From assembly GCF_000757605.1 (NCBI RefSeq), contig NZ_JQAK01000001.1:1074669-1138668 (forward strand): a DNA stretch of 64,000 nucleotides, given 5' to 3'. Source of the DNA: Candidatus Paracaedibacter symbiosus (lineage in GTDB: Bacteria; Pseudomonadota; Alphaproteobacteria; Paracaedibacterales; Paracaedibacteraceae). Made by a program: the position numbers and the translations under genes. The notes under the pieces were generated by a model. That model did no database searches, was not told the origin of the DNA, and saw only the letters and a list, made by a program, of their open reading frames with translations. Below are positions 43,828 through 53,468 of the stretch, one piece after another (position 1 is the stretch's first letter; every line of letters begins with the position of its first letter).

Positions 43828-46314
43828 ATGGCTCGAAGAAAAGCACCTCATTTAAAAAGTTCTCTGCTGCCTGAAGCAATGATTTTGCAATTCCACCGCC
43901 GTTTTCGCCAGGTAACCGGTGTGCTCATTAGCTTGCTCGCCCTTGTTTTTGCCACAACTTTGTTTAGTTATTCACCGCAAGATCCTTCTCTTAATGCGGC
44001 AACAACAGTTGCAGCATCCAACATCCTTAGCCTACCAGGGGCTATTGTGGCTGATTTTTTCATTCAAGGATTTGGTCTGGCGCCCATTTTATTAATTTTA
44101 GCGATTCTCGTGTGGGGAGGTTTTTTAATAGCCGAGATCCCAATTAAACGATTTAGCTTAAAGCTTGTCTCTTTATGTTTGGCGTTTTTGACGTTTGCAA
44201 CTTTTTTGGGACTGTTTACCAATCATACATCCTATTTAACGACCCCTTCTTTAGGAGGAGCTTTTGGCATATTAACTCTCCTAAAGTTAACACGTACTTT
44301 GGGATGGATGCCCGCCGCCATTAGTATCTTAAGCTTCGGCTTATTCATTCCTCTCTATTTCTATAGTCTTGGCATACGTCCTGCCCAATGGCAGCGTTTT
44401 TTGCATTCTATTACTATTGTTTTTGCTGGATTATTTCGTTACTTAGTCTATCCCACCATTCATTTATTAAAAAAAGCCACCAGGGGAAAAAACCAAAAGA
44501 TCGCCCCTCCCCTATTAAAAGAAGAATCAACGGCCGCTTTTGCTCGCAAATCTACCATTATTTTGAATGCGGATGCACAGCGTCGCTCTGAGATTCATGA
44601 GAGTTATCAGGCATTTTTTGCTTCTCCTTCTTCAGAACCATCTTTATCAGAGGAAGACGACTCTATTAGGGAGGATCTCTCTACCCTAAACGCAGAAGAG
44701 TTCTTCCCTTATCCAACATCAGAACCGACACCCTCTATGGCAGCGACAGCGCGCGTAAAGATCAAACAGCCTTCGCAAGCCGCCATGACCTCTGCCAGCA
44801 GTGAATTTGTCTATAGCCCAGCTCTTCATGAAGATTACCAGCTACCCTCACCTGAATTTTTGCAGCCCGCCGTGAAAAAAAATTCAGCCATTTTAGCCCC
44901 TGAGATCTTGCAACAAGCCGCCCAACAGCTAGAGCAAGTCTTGCAAGAATTTGGAGTGCGTGGGGAAATTGTTGCTGTGTGCCCAGGGCCTGTGGTGACC
45001 CTTTATGAATTAAAGCCAGCGCCTGGCATTAAAACCTCCCGCGTTATTGGTTTAGCAGATGACATTGCTCGGTCGATGAGCGCCCATGCCGCTCGTATTG
45101 CCGTCATTCCTGGGCGTAATGTGATTGGGATTGAGTTACCGAATAAATCACGTGAAACTGTTTATTTACGTGAACTCTTACAGAGTGATAGTTATATTAA
45201 ATTCTCCTCGCCTCTTGCTCTTATTCTTGGCAAAGACATTGGGGGCAATCCGATTATTGCCGATTTAGCGCGCATGCCCCATTTATTGGTTGCCGGAACG
45301 ACGGGATCAGGAAAATCGGTTTCAATTAACACGATGATTCTATCGGTTCTTTTCAGACTCTCGCCTGATAAATGTAAATTCATCATGATTGACCCGAAGA
45401 TGTTAGAATTGTCTGTTTATGATGGCATTCCTCATCTCTTATCGCCCGTAGTGACGGATCCGAAAAAAGCGGTAGTTGCTTTAAAATGGGCAGTTCGTGA
45501 GATGGAAAATCGCTATCGAGCGATGTCAAAGTTAGGCGTACGCAACATCGATGGATACAATGACCGCCTGGCAGAAGCAAAACTTTCGGGCGAATTGTTG
45601 ATGCGTCGGGTCCAAACGGGCTTTGATCCTGATACAGGTAAACCGATTTTTGAAAATCAATCTTTAGCTGTGGATCCACTCCCCTATATTATTGTCGTTG
45701 TGGATGAAATGGCCGACTTAATGTTGGTCGCCGGAAAAGAAATTGAAGCTGCCGTTCAACGCTTAGCCCAAATGGCGCGAGCAGCTGGGATTCACTTGAT
45801 TATGGCAACCCAACGCCCTTCTGTTGACGTTATCACAGGAACGATTAAGGCAAACTTCCCAACTCGTATCAGCTTCCAGGTAACGAGTAAAATTGACAGT
45901 CGCACCATTTTAGGTGAACAAGGTGCTGAACAACTGCTTGGCCAAGGTGACATGCTTTATATGATGGGTGGTGGGCGCTTAAGTCGTGTTCACGGTCCTT
46001 TTGTCCGCGATGATGAGGTTGAAAAGATTGTCCAGTTCTTAAAAATGCAAGGCGAGCCCTCTTACATCGAAAGCATCACAGAAGATGATGAGGAATTCGT
46101 CCTTGGTAGTAACGAGGAAGACTCACGCAACGGTGGCGATGCCCTCTATCAACAGGCAATTGAGATTATCCGCCGCGAAGGCAAAGTCTCTACGAGCTTT
46201 GTCCAACGGCACTTGCAGATTGGTTATAACCGTGCCGCCAGGATCATTGAACAAATGGAAAAAGAAGGCATCGTAGGACCGGCAAACCATGTTGGGAAGC
46301 GTGAGATATTATGA
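43828..46314 (+). CDS. ftsK: DNA translocase FtsK
   Basis: Septal DNA pump coordinating chromosome segregation with division. The N-terminal ~230 residues carry four or so membrane helices; a Ser/Pro-rich linker follows. The motor domain has GTTGSGKSVSINTMI as Walker A and YIIVVVDEMADLMLVAGKE as Walker B. The gamma winged-helix at the C-terminus (VSTSFVQRHLQIGYNRAARI) reads KOPS sequences. The ATG at 43828 is preferred over the TTG at 43747. At 828 residues the linker is short, as in many alphaproteobacteria. Confidence 0.95.
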   Translation: MARRKAPHLKSSLLPEAMILQFHRRFRQVTGVLISLLALVFATTLFSYSPQDPSLNAATTVAASNILSLPGAIVADFFIQGFGLAPILLILAILVWGGFLIAEIPIKRFSLKLVSLCLAFLTFATFLGLFTNHTSYLTTPSLGGAFGILTLLKLTRTLGWMPAAISILSFGLFIPLYFYSLGIRPAQWQRFLHSITIVFAGLFRYLVYPTIHLLKKATRGKNQKIAPPLLKEESTAAFARKSTIILNADAQRRSEIHESYQAFFASPSSEPSLSEEDDSIREDLSTLNAEEFFPYPTSEPTPSMAATARVKIKQPSQAAMTSASSEFVYSPALHEDYQLPSPEFLQPAVKKNSAILAPEILQQAAQQLEQVLQEFGVRGEIVAVCPGPVVTLYELKPAPGIKTSRVIGLADDIARSMSAHAARIAVIPGRNVIGIELPNKSRETVYLRELLQSDSYIKFSSPLALILGKDIGGNPIIADLARMPHLLVAGTTGSGKSVSINTMILSVLFRLSPDKCKFIMIDPKMLELSVYDGIPHLLSPVVTDPKKAVVALKWAVREMENRYRAMSKLGVRNIDGYNDRLAEAKLSGELLMRRVQTGFDPDTGKPIFENQSLAVDPLPYIIVVVDEMADLMLVAGKEIEAAVQRLAQMARAAGIHLIMATQRPSVDVITGTIKANFPTRISFQVTSKIDSRTILGEQGAEQLLGQGDMLYMMGGGRLSRVHGPFVRDDEVEKIVQFLKMQGEPSYIESITEDDEEFVLGSNEEDSRNGGDALYQQAIEIIRREGKVSTSFVQRHLQIGYNRAARIIEQMEKEGIVGPANHVGKREIL

Positions 46315-46438
46315 TGGGTACTCTCTTTTCTGCTTGCCTTTCAAACACAAGCGGGAAGTGCGGGGAACGAAGAGCTGCACCTGTAAGTAGGCTCGTAAGA
46401 GGGTCGTGGGAATTAGGAAGTTAAGCAGAATATAATAG

Positions 46439-47065
46439 ATGAGATTTAAAATGATGAAAAAATTAATTGTTATGATGGCTTTAGTAGGTAGCTTCCCTCT
46501 CTCAATAGCACCCGCAATTGCTGAACTCACGCCAGCGAAGAAAATAACTGTTAAACGAATTCAGGACTATTTGAATGGGATTAAGACTTTTAAGGCTGAA
46601 GTCTGGCAGGTTAATCCAAACCATCAACATCTATCCGGCACTGTTTATATTAACCGGGCTGCGACAACCGAATATGGGAAGCTTCGTATTGAATATGATC
46701 AAAAAGATCAAGATTTAGTTATAGCGGACGGGGAAAAATTAATCCTCCACAATCCAACCACAAAAGAAAATACAGTTTATAGCATTGAACAAACACCCGC
46801 TGCTTTTCTGTTGCAAAAAAAGCTTGATCTCGAAGGTGAATATATAGTGAAATCCTTGACGGAAAAAGACAGTGAAGTGGAACTGGTGATGACCAAATTT
46901 GGGGCGGGGGATGCCGCCGTCACTTTAAAATTTTCAACCTCTCCAATGCTCAAATTTAATGGCTGGATAGTTATGGATGCCCAAGGTAATCGCACCGATG
47001 TTAATCTCAAAGATGTGGTAATTGGAATTCACCTCAACCCCACTTTATTTACGGTGAATAAATAA
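46439..47065 (+). CDS. lolA: Outer-membrane lipoprotein carrier LolA-like
   Basis: Periplasmic carrier of lipoproteins from LolCDE to the outer membrane. A signal peptide (MKKLIVMMALVGSFPLSIAP then AIAE) precedes the half-barrel: YLNGIKTFKAEVWQVNPNH, SGTVYINR, KLRIEYD and VIADGEKLILHNP. The C-terminal NRTDVNLKDVVIGIHLNPTLF matches LolA. The ATG at 46451 is an equally likely start. It follows ftsK, a conserved alphaproteobacterial order. Confidence 0.87.
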   Translation: MRFKMMKKLIVMMALVGSFPLSIAPAIAELTPAKKITVKRIQDYLNGIKTFKAEVWQVNPNHQHLSGTVYINRAATTEYGKLRIEYDQKDQDLVIADGEKLILHNPTTKENTVYSIEQTPAAFLLQKKLDLEGEYIVKSLTEKDSEVELVMTKFGAGDAAVTLKFSTSPMLKFNGWIVMDAQGNRTDVNLKDVVIGIHLNPTLFTVNK

Positions 47066-47498
47066 AAATATTATGACAATCCAACAGGTACAGTCCGCTG
47101 TGGTCCTCTGCATGTGACATTGCGTTAGAAAATATGGCAAGAAATTTCTTCTAATGACGAAAAACCTACATAAAAAATTTAAATGGGCTACCTCCAAGTA
47201 AACAATAAGCATGCTTGAAGGTGAAAAGCTGCATTATATGACCAGGGAGAGGCCCGGCGAAGAAATAGAGCCAATCAGGTTAATAATATTACATAGTTTT
47301 GATATGGAAGAAATTAGGGGGTTGAGTGGGAAAATTAAAAGTGTGCTCTGTTTCTCACATACTCCGTTTAATATTGGCCCAGGAAGTTTCAAGAGGATGA
47401 AAGTCGGATGAGGAGAGGGGCCTTAACCCCCTGCTTATTCGCTGACGTACTGGGCCTCTCAGCTACAGGGAAGGTATCATTCCCAGCCTCAATATATT
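47066..47498. other. Intergenic region with no recognised gene
   Basis: A 66-codon frame at 47211-47411 has no ribosome site or family. A GAGAGGGGCC / GGCCTCTC partial inverted repeat lies at about 47414-47461. Nothing else stands out. Confidence 0.4.
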
Positions 47499-48395
47499 TT
47501 AACTATTCGTAAATTTATTAATTTTACAAACCACCTCATTGCCTGTTCCTAAATATGTCATCGATGTAAACGAAAATTTAGCGGTAGCAATTCCTCTCCC
47601 ATTCGGGTCCGTCGCCCGCTCCGGAGAGAACTCAAGGTATTTGTGCCAATCAAATCCATTTCCCTGATCTTTAATATGGACCTTAATTTCTCTATCTGTT
47701 GCTTCATACATTAAATAAGCATACTTGCTTGCGTTTTCGGGGAAGTTTAATCGACGATTAATCTCTCTATTTAGTTCACCAGAAAGCATTAATTGTTTTT
47801 TTTCTTTATAGGAAATGCCTAAATTACCATGCTCAATAGCATTTAACATTAATTCTGTAAGACCATAGACTGCCGAATCGGGATCCCTAAGACCATTAGC
47901 AATAAAATAAGCAAGTGTTTTTGCTTCGTTAATCGTGGAGAAACGAAATTCAGCGCGCATCATCAGCATTGGGATACCCTGATGTTTTTTAACTTCAGCG
48001 CGCATTTCTCTGACAAGAATGCGTTCTTTAAGCGCTTGTTTCACAGTATTTAGCAACAGACTTTCGTCATAGGGCTTGCTTAAATAGTAATAGATCCTCG
48101 CCCGAATCTCTTCCATAATCTGTGGGCTTTGAGCCGCTGCTCTTTGCATAATGACTGGAATATGACGATAGCGTTCATCTTTTTTTAAGGTATGAACTAC
48201 CTCAATTTCATTCGGAGGAGGGATCATCCTATTAAGAATAATCAAATCAATATCACGGATAGCAGCAATTTTTTGTAATGCACTATCACCATCCTCCGCT
48301 TGAATGACTTCATAGTTTTGCTCTTCTAAATAGTGCGTCAAGATCTCAAGATTAAAAGGTTCGTTATCGACTACTAAAATTTTCATTTTTGCCAT
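47499..48395 (-). CDS. Degenerate-receiver response regulator with HATPase domain
   Basis: Residues 1-120 form a receiver domain and ~150-298 a GHKL ATPase of the anti-sigma/serine-kinase type (NAIEHGNLG N-box, IKDQGNGFDW, NGRGIATAK). The receiver's phospho-acceptor is replaced: the usual LLLD-MMP reads LIILNRMIPP, so the Asp is Asn55; acidic Asp10 remains. It cannot be phosphorylated in the ordinary way, so it may be a constitutive or ligand-binding pseudo-receiver. Similar REC-HATPase proteins act in partner-switching pathways. Confidence 0.8.
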   Translation of the reverse strand: MAKMKILVVDNEPFNLEILTHYLEEQNYEVIQAEDGDSALQKIAAIRDIDLIILNRMIPPPNEIEVVHTLKKDERYRHIPVIMQRAAAQSPQIMEEIRARIYYYLSKPYDESLLLNTVKQALKERILVREMRAEVKKHQGIPMLMMRAEFRFSTINEAKTLAYFIANGLRDPDSAVYGLTELMLNAIEHGNLGISYKEKKQLMLSGELNREINRRLNFPENASKYAYLMYEATDREIKVHIKDQGNGFDWHKYLEFSPERATDPNGRGIATAKFSFTSMTYLGTGNEVVCKINKFTNS

Positions 48396-48671
48396 AAATT
48401 ATCGTCCATTACCTCACTAGAGTTTTTTGGATTGGGGATATGAAAAAGTGAATAATAGCCCTCTTTTTTGTGCCACTGCTTTGCTGAAATTTCTGAAAAA
48501 TTGCCTCAAATCATTGGCTCCTCAAGAGTAACAAACTAAAAAACCCCGGTCCCTTTAATCTATGATTGACCGTCTGGACCTTCTAAAAGGGTTTTAAGGC
48601 AAAACGTTAGAGCACTCCAAAAAGCAGCTCAGCAAATGAGCATCCTTCGCATTAAATGTGATAATATTCAT
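48396..48671. other. Intergenic region
   Basis: No ORF of note. A stretch after 48610 reads partly protein-like on the plus strand (KAAQQMSILRIKCDN) but has no start and is not supported as a gene. Confidence 0.35.
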
Positions 48672-49973
48672 TCATCCAGCAATATTGGTTGGTCGTATGG
48701 AAGGGGGGACTTCTGCTTCGAGATTATAGATTTTAATAAATCTTAATGTAACCAGCGCGATCACAGCACCCGCTGTCAGGTAGTAGGCGGGAACCAAACT
48801 TGATCCGGTTAAATTGACAAGATAAGCTACCAGCATTGGAGCCGTTCCCCCAAACAAAGGGCCGCTGATATTAGTGGTAATGGCAATAGCTGAAAAACGA
48901 ACGGACGTTGGATAAGATTCAACCATCAGCGCAGGTAGCGGACCAAAATAACCACCGACAGCAATAGCTAAAACCATCTGAGCTACTAAAATAGTGGTTG
49001 TATCTTTTGTGCCGCTCACAATTGTCAACAACGGGATTGTCCCTACGACAAATAATAATGCCGCCATTGCGAGCACCGGTTTGCGACCAATATGATCAGA
49101 CAACCAAGCAGCTAACACTGTTACAATACTGACAACCACAAGATTAATAGTGTTAATCGTCAAAGCTGCATTCTTGGATAGACCAACAATTTCGCTCAAA
49201 TAGCTCGCCATATAGACAAATAAAATGTAAAAACTTAAATCATGCAACATGACAGCCAAAACCACTTTCACCAAAGTGTTTCCATGTTCGCGAAATACTT
49301 CTAGCACTGGATGTTGTTGGATTTTACCCATTTCTTGCGTCACCACATATTCTGGTGATTCTGGGATATTGCGCCGCATGTAATAGCCAACAAAACATAT
49401 AAAGATACCAATTATAAAGGGTATACGCCAACCCCAGCTATAAAGATCTGCTTCTGGCAATATGAAAGACAAAATAGTCGCTGTTGCCGAACCAAATAAA
49501 ATGCCGATCAAACAGCTTGTCACAGCAAAACTACCAATGAGACCACGTTGCTTAGGGTCCGTATGTTCGGTGGTAAAAGTTATAGAGCCACCATAGTTCC
49601 CCCCCATTGACAACCCCTGCAACATGCGCATTAAGATAAGTAAAATTGGAGCAGCAATCCCTATTTGGGTATAGGTAGGTAAACAGCCAATCATCGCTGT
49701 TGGGATTGCCATCAACAGAATAGTAAGGACCAAAGCTCGTTTACGGCCAAGTCTGTCACCAATATGACCAAAAATCATTCCGCCAATGGGGCGGACTAAA
49801 AACCCAGCAGCAAAAACACCAAAAGCTGAGATTAATTCGGTAACGGGATCGTCGGAGGGGAAAAAAAGCTTGCCAATAATTGGTGCAAAATAACCAAAAA
49901 GCGCAAAATCAAACCATTCAAATAAATTACCAATCATACTGACAGTAACAGTTTTTACCAACGACTTCGACAT
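48672..49973 (-). CDS. MHS-family MFS transporter, ProP-like
   Basis: Proton symporter of the metabolite:H+ symporter family, which includes the compatible-solute carrier ProP and the citrate and ketoglutarate carriers. Diagnostic segments are GNLFEWFDFALFGYFAP, GHIGDRLGRKRAL and RMLQGLSMGGNYGG. Twelve helices are visible. The start at 49973 (MSKSLVKTVTVSMIGN) is preferred; the earlier ATG at 50033 adds 20 unconserved residues. For an intracellular bacterium it may import host solutes. Confidence 0.88.
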   Translation of the reverse strand: MSKSLVKTVTVSMIGNLFEWFDFALFGYFAPIIGKLFFPSDDPVTELISAFGVFAAGFLVRPIGGMIFGHIGDRLGRKRALVLTILLMAIPTAMIGCLPTYTQIGIAAPILLILMRMLQGLSMGGNYGGSITFTTEHTDPKQRGLIGSFAVTSCLIGILFGSATATILSFILPEADLYSWGWRIPFIIGIFICFVGYYMRRNIPESPEYVVTQEMGKIQQHPVLEVFREHGNTLVKVVLAVMLHDLSFYILFVYMASYLSEIVGLSKNAALTINTINLVVVSIVTVLAAWLSDHIGRKPVLAMAALLFVVGTIPLLTIVSGTKDTTTILVAQMVLAIAVGGYFGPLPALMVESYPTSVRFSAIAITTNISGPLFGGTAPMLVAYLVNLTGSSLVPAYYLTAGAVIALVTLRFIKIYNLEAEVPPSIRPTNIAG

Positions 49974-50081
49974 ACACCCAACCAATTTTATAATAATTAT
50001 GTAAAAAATACATTTTACTAATGAAAAACACAAGAGATTTGAGTTTTATTTCATAAAACAGTGGAAATACCTAGTTTTAAA

Positions 50082-50109
50082 TAAAAAAGCCACCTCGAAA
50101 GGTGGCTTT
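50082..50109 (-). terminator. Terminator of the ATP/ADP translocase gene
   Basis: On the minus strand AAAGCCACCT and AGGTGGCTTT pair around a TTCG tetraloop, followed by TTTATTT. It lies just past the translocase stop. Confidence 0.92.
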
Positions 50110-50135
50110 CTCATTAAATCAAAAAACGGCTTGGA

Positions 50136-51689
50136 TTAAGCTATCCTTTTTGCTTCTAATTCGCGTTGTTCAGTTAAAGCGCGGAAACGCTTACCTAAAC
50201 CAATAACGGAAAGCATCCAGATAACAACGATACCAATCACAACAACCGCAAAGATGTGGGCAAGGCTTGACAAGCTTGAGCCAACGAAGACAAAGCCAGT
50301 CAATGTTGATTGGATAAAGGCACCACCGGATTTACCAGCTCTTCCACCAATAACATCAACAGCAGCTTTACCCTTAACTTTCAATTCTTGGTCAAGTGGA
50401 ATGTAAGCCATTTCTTTTGTTGGATCGAACAGAGAGTACTTTGTTGACTTTGTCAAAACATTTTGCGCCAAACCAGCCAACACTGCAATCATCACCATCG
50501 TAGTACCCATTATTGGATAAAGAGGATCATTCACACTGTTGCCGTACATAATCACACCGAAGAAGATCAAGCTTGTGATCAAAATCATAACTGGAGTGAT
50601 CAGGGCTGCTGCAACCCAGCTTAAGCGACGCAAAATATTGTTCCCGACAATCATCAAAATAACGGTAACAACACCAGTGATGAAGGAAAATTGTCCCATG
50701 AACGCGTTATAGTCATTTGGATTGGGGAAGCGAATCTTAATTTGCCCCTTCCAGACACCTTCAACCAAGTTGATGGAGACACCATAGGCCAAAACAATCG
50801 TCGCGATTAAACCAAGATAAGGCGATTGTAACAAATATTTAAAGCTTTCAGCCAAAGATAATTTTGGTTTATCTTTTTTCTTCTTGCCACCGCTCCCTTC
50901 TTCACTATCATAGAAGCGCTTATCTGTGAGAACGGCTTTGTTCATCCAACTGTAAATTGCCACAACGCAAATACCAGAGATCACAACAAATGTCATCAGA
51001 TAGTTCAATGTCATACCCCATGGGTCAACACCTTCTGGAACGCTGTCACGAATGCTGGAGAAGTAATAAACTGTGTAACCAGATAACATCAATCCGAAGT
51101 TACCGATTAAACCAAACATACCGTAGAAACGCTTTGCTTCACCAACGCGAGTGATTTCGTTTGCAAACTGCCAGAACAGTAATGAAATGACAACGCTGCC
51201 CCATAATTCAGAAAGAATGTAGAATAAGCTGTAGCTCCAGTTCCCAATCACCGGGATAATCCAGTGGAGATACTTATATTCACCTTGCAAGGCATGGATA
51301 GATGCTTCTGTCATATGCAGAGCTTCGCGATTTGGATAAATAAACATCGCAAACGCAGCAAAGAAGAACAAGAATGGCACCAAAGCTGCATAGAATAGCC
51401 CTTGGCGGCTCAACACATTTGACAACTTTGCGTACAAAATCATGAACAAAATCGCTGCAGGTGTTGTTCCATACAACTTAATAAACGCAAGAGCTTCAGC
51501 ACCTGAACCAGGAGCATTAACAACGATAGAATCTTTTGTATCGCGAAGAACTGTATAGTTAAACAAGATACAAAACATCATGAGTCCCATAGGCAGGAAC
51601 TTTTTAATTTCAAAGTTATGAATCGGCCAGAAAATCGCCCGCAGGCCTGTAAAATCTGGTTTCTTCACAGCACCATTTGCTTGTGACAT
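50136..51689 (-). CDS. tlc: ATP/ADP translocase (nucleotide transport protein)
   Basis: Inner-membrane nucleotide carrier of the NTT/Tlc family (517 residues, about twelve helices), found in obligate intracellular bacteria and plastids. The characteristic N-terminal FWPIHNFEIKKFLPMGLMMF and NYTVLRDTKDSIVV are present, as are SLFDPTKEMAYIPLDQELK and KGKAAVDVIGGRAGKSGG. It exchanges host ATP for bacterial ADP or imports nucleotides; which one cannot be told. The start at 51689 has a GAGGAAAG ribosome site; an earlier start at 51713 is less likely. A strong terminator follows. Confidence 0.95.
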   Translation of the reverse strand: MSQANGAVKKPDFTGLRAIFWPIHNFEIKKFLPMGLMMFCILFNYTVLRDTKDSIVVNAPGSGAEALAFIKLYGTTPAAILFMILYAKLSNVLSRQGLFYAALVPFLFFFAAFAMFIYPNREALHMTEASIHALQGEYKYLHWIIPVIGNWSYSLFYILSELWGSVVISLLFWQFANEITRVGEAKRFYGMFGLIGNFGLMLSGYTVYYFSSIRDSVPEGVDPWGMTLNYLMTFVVISGICVVAIYSWMNKAVLTDKRFYDSEEGSGGKKKKDKPKLSLAESFKYLLQSPYLGLIATIVLAYGVSINLVEGVWKGQIKIRFPNPNDYNAFMGQFSFITGVVTVILMIVGNNILRRLSWVAAALITPVMILITSLIFFGVIMYGNSVNDPLYPIMGTTMVMIAVLAGLAQNVLTKSTKYSLFDPTKEMAYIPLDQELKVKGKAAVDVIGGRAGKSGGAFIQSTLTGFVFVGSSLSSLAHIFAVVVIGIVVIWMLSVIGLGKRFRALTEQRELEAKRIA

Positions 51690-51949
51690 TTTTACTTTCC
51701 TCAATCTTTCCAATACAAATAAGGCGAAAACCTCTAAAAAACAGAGATTTAAATCTTATAAAGCAATCATTTTAAATGATGACTAATTGTATAAAGTTTT
51801 TTTTGCTTTTTCGCTAGCATTTTTATCTATTAAACAAAAGTTTAATTTTAATGGTTCAAAATACACTCGATACTTAACGGAGGTCAATCTTTAATTTTAT
51901 AGATTTTCTCTTATTCATCAACATGTTGTTTCGTTGATACTATTCGCGA

Positions 51950-53089
51950 CTAGGTGGTTTCATCTTGTCCATTTGCCAAAGCCGAAATTGTTTTAGCAAC
52001 CATGCGAATTTCTGACCGAATTTCCTGGGTTAATTGGTGACGCCCTTGTATAGATTCTTCGAGTAATCGCTCCAGATTTGATTCGACTCTCCCTAAATGA
52101 TCTACCAATTTTTCTGATGTCTGCGCCAAATAATTTGACCCAATCTGGGTCGCCAGGTACTTTAGCACTTCTTGCATCTGCTCATTATTCAGACGCAGCT
52201 GATCTAACTGCTTTTTTTGCTCACCTAAAATTCCTGTAAGTCCACCCAGTCTTTCTGTTAACTGTTGTACCGCTTTAACAACACTCAAGCGATTTTCGTG
52301 ATGGTGCTGCAGCGTCTGAACTAAGGCTGTCATATTTTCAGCTGTTTGTTCCATCATCCCTTGTGTATAGGCCATGCCATGATGCGAAGGGGCTACTGTT
52401 GTAGATGCCTGACCATTACCAAGCAGCAGTCTTTCCTCAAGCCACTGGTAAAAGCGCTGACATGCTTTGCCAACTTGCAGATCAAGAAATCCCAAAATCA
52501 ACGAAGAACCTAAACCAAACATCGACGAACTAAAAGCCGTCCCCATCCCTTTCAGAGGTGATTGCAAACCGTGCTTCAGAGTTTGAAATGCCTCTTTAAT
52601 ATCATTTGCGCCCACGTCGATGCTTGAAACCACGCCTGCAATAGCACCAATCGTTTGGGATAATCCCCAAAATGTCCCAAGCAGACCTAAGAAAATAAGC
52701 AGGCCAATTAAATAACGATTTAACCCGCGCAATTCATCGAGACGCGTCTCAATACTGTTGAGCAGCGCTTGACGATTAAAGACGTTGAAATTTGGATCTT
52801 TACTTTTGATAAAACTAGATAGAGGCGCCAAAATTGCCGGCTTTGGCACCCCGGGAAACCTTTCTTTGCCTTGCTCAAAAGATAAGAACCATTGCTGCTC
52901 ACGTCGCAATAGATAAAATTGATAAAAAGTGTAGATTATGCCGATCGAAAGAGTGCTAAGGATTGCACTATTCATGATAATGTTGGTTTCAAAGACCCCC
53001 AAAAGTGGTCCTAATAGCCAACCAACTAAGCCCCCGAGCAATCCCAAAAAAATAATATTTTTGACAAAATAAAGACGCAAAAAATTCAT
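51950..53089 (-). CDS. MotA/TolQ/ExbB-like proton channel protein
   Basis: Inner-membrane protein with helices near residues 12-30, 42-60, 128-150 and 180-200, of which LIFLGLLGTFWGLSQTIGAI and LKGMGTAFSSSMFGLGSSL are the MotA/TolQ/ExbB core. A long coiled-coil C-terminus (residues ~240-375) follows. The family energises motors or transport with the proton gradient; a partner (MotB/TolR/ExbD-like) is not adjacent. A CtrA-type box lies upstream (53166-53180). Confidence 0.8.
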   Translation of the reverse strand: MNFLRLYFVKNIIFLGLLGGLVGWLLGPLLGVFETNIIMNSAILSTLSIGIIYTFYQFYLLRREQQWFLSFEQGKERFPGVPKPAILAPLSSFIKSKDPNFNVFNRQALLNSIETRLDELRGLNRYLIGLLIFLGLLGTFWGLSQTIGAIAGVVSSIDVGANDIKEAFQTLKHGLQSPLKGMGTAFSSSMFGLGSSLILGFLDLQVGKACQRFYQWLEERLLLGNGQASTTVAPSHHGMAYTQGMMEQTAENMTALVQTLQHHHENRLSVVKAVQQLTERLGGLTGILGEQKKQLDQLRLNNEQMQEVLKYLATQIGSNYLAQTSEKLVDHLGRVESNLERLLEESIQGRHQLTQEIRSEIRMVAKTISALANGQDETT

Positions 53090-53165
53090 TGTTTTCCGGC
53101 CATTCAGTTTCTTTTTCTATAGACTACCTAAATCTTACCCATTTGCGAAGTAAATTTAATATTTG

Positions 53166-53180
53166 TTAACATGTGTTTAA
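53166..53180. promoter_or_regulatory. Possible CtrA box
   Basis: TTAA, seven bases, TTAA matches the CtrA consensus of alphaproteobacteria, 77 bases upstream of the proton-channel start at 53089. In AT-rich DNA this motif can occur by chance. Confidence 0.35.
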
Positions 53181-53407
53181 TATGAAAAATACAAAAAATT
53201 AGAAATGTTGTGTCTCACACCCTTCATTGAAACGGGGCAGCGGCGAGTGTATTGATCTCCTTGCCCAATTTCTCGAGGAGATATTACTATGGGACTATGG
53301 GCTTTGACAGCCCTCTCGTAAAGACGTCCTTCGTGTTCACAAGGCGATTACTCAATCTCTTTTCTCCTCTCAACTGACATCTTGGAGGTTTGAAAAGTGA
53401 TCAGTAT

Positions 53408-53433
53408 ATAAAAAAAGGAGGCCGAAGCCTCCT
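53408..53433 (-). terminator. Porin gene terminator
   Basis: On the minus strand GGAGGC and GCCTCC pair around TTCG (AGGAGGC/GCCTCCT when extended), followed by a run of seven Ts. It lies 36 bases past the porin stop. Confidence 0.94.
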
Positions 53434-53468
53434 CTCTTTTCGTAAAAGTAATTTTCTTTGAAAATTTC

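Larger units (their letters stand above)
53090..53468. other. Intergenic region between the proton-channel gene and porin
   Basis: Holds a CtrA-type site and the porin terminator, both listed separately. A GC-richer stretch around 53220-53400 reads partly as protein on the plus strand (LRVHKAITQSLFSSQLTSW) without a start; no gene is claimed. Confidence 0.45.

Noticed and set aside
47211..47411. 66-codon plus-strand frame
   Set aside because: No ribosome site, no recognised content, and it lies in a region with other odd fragments.
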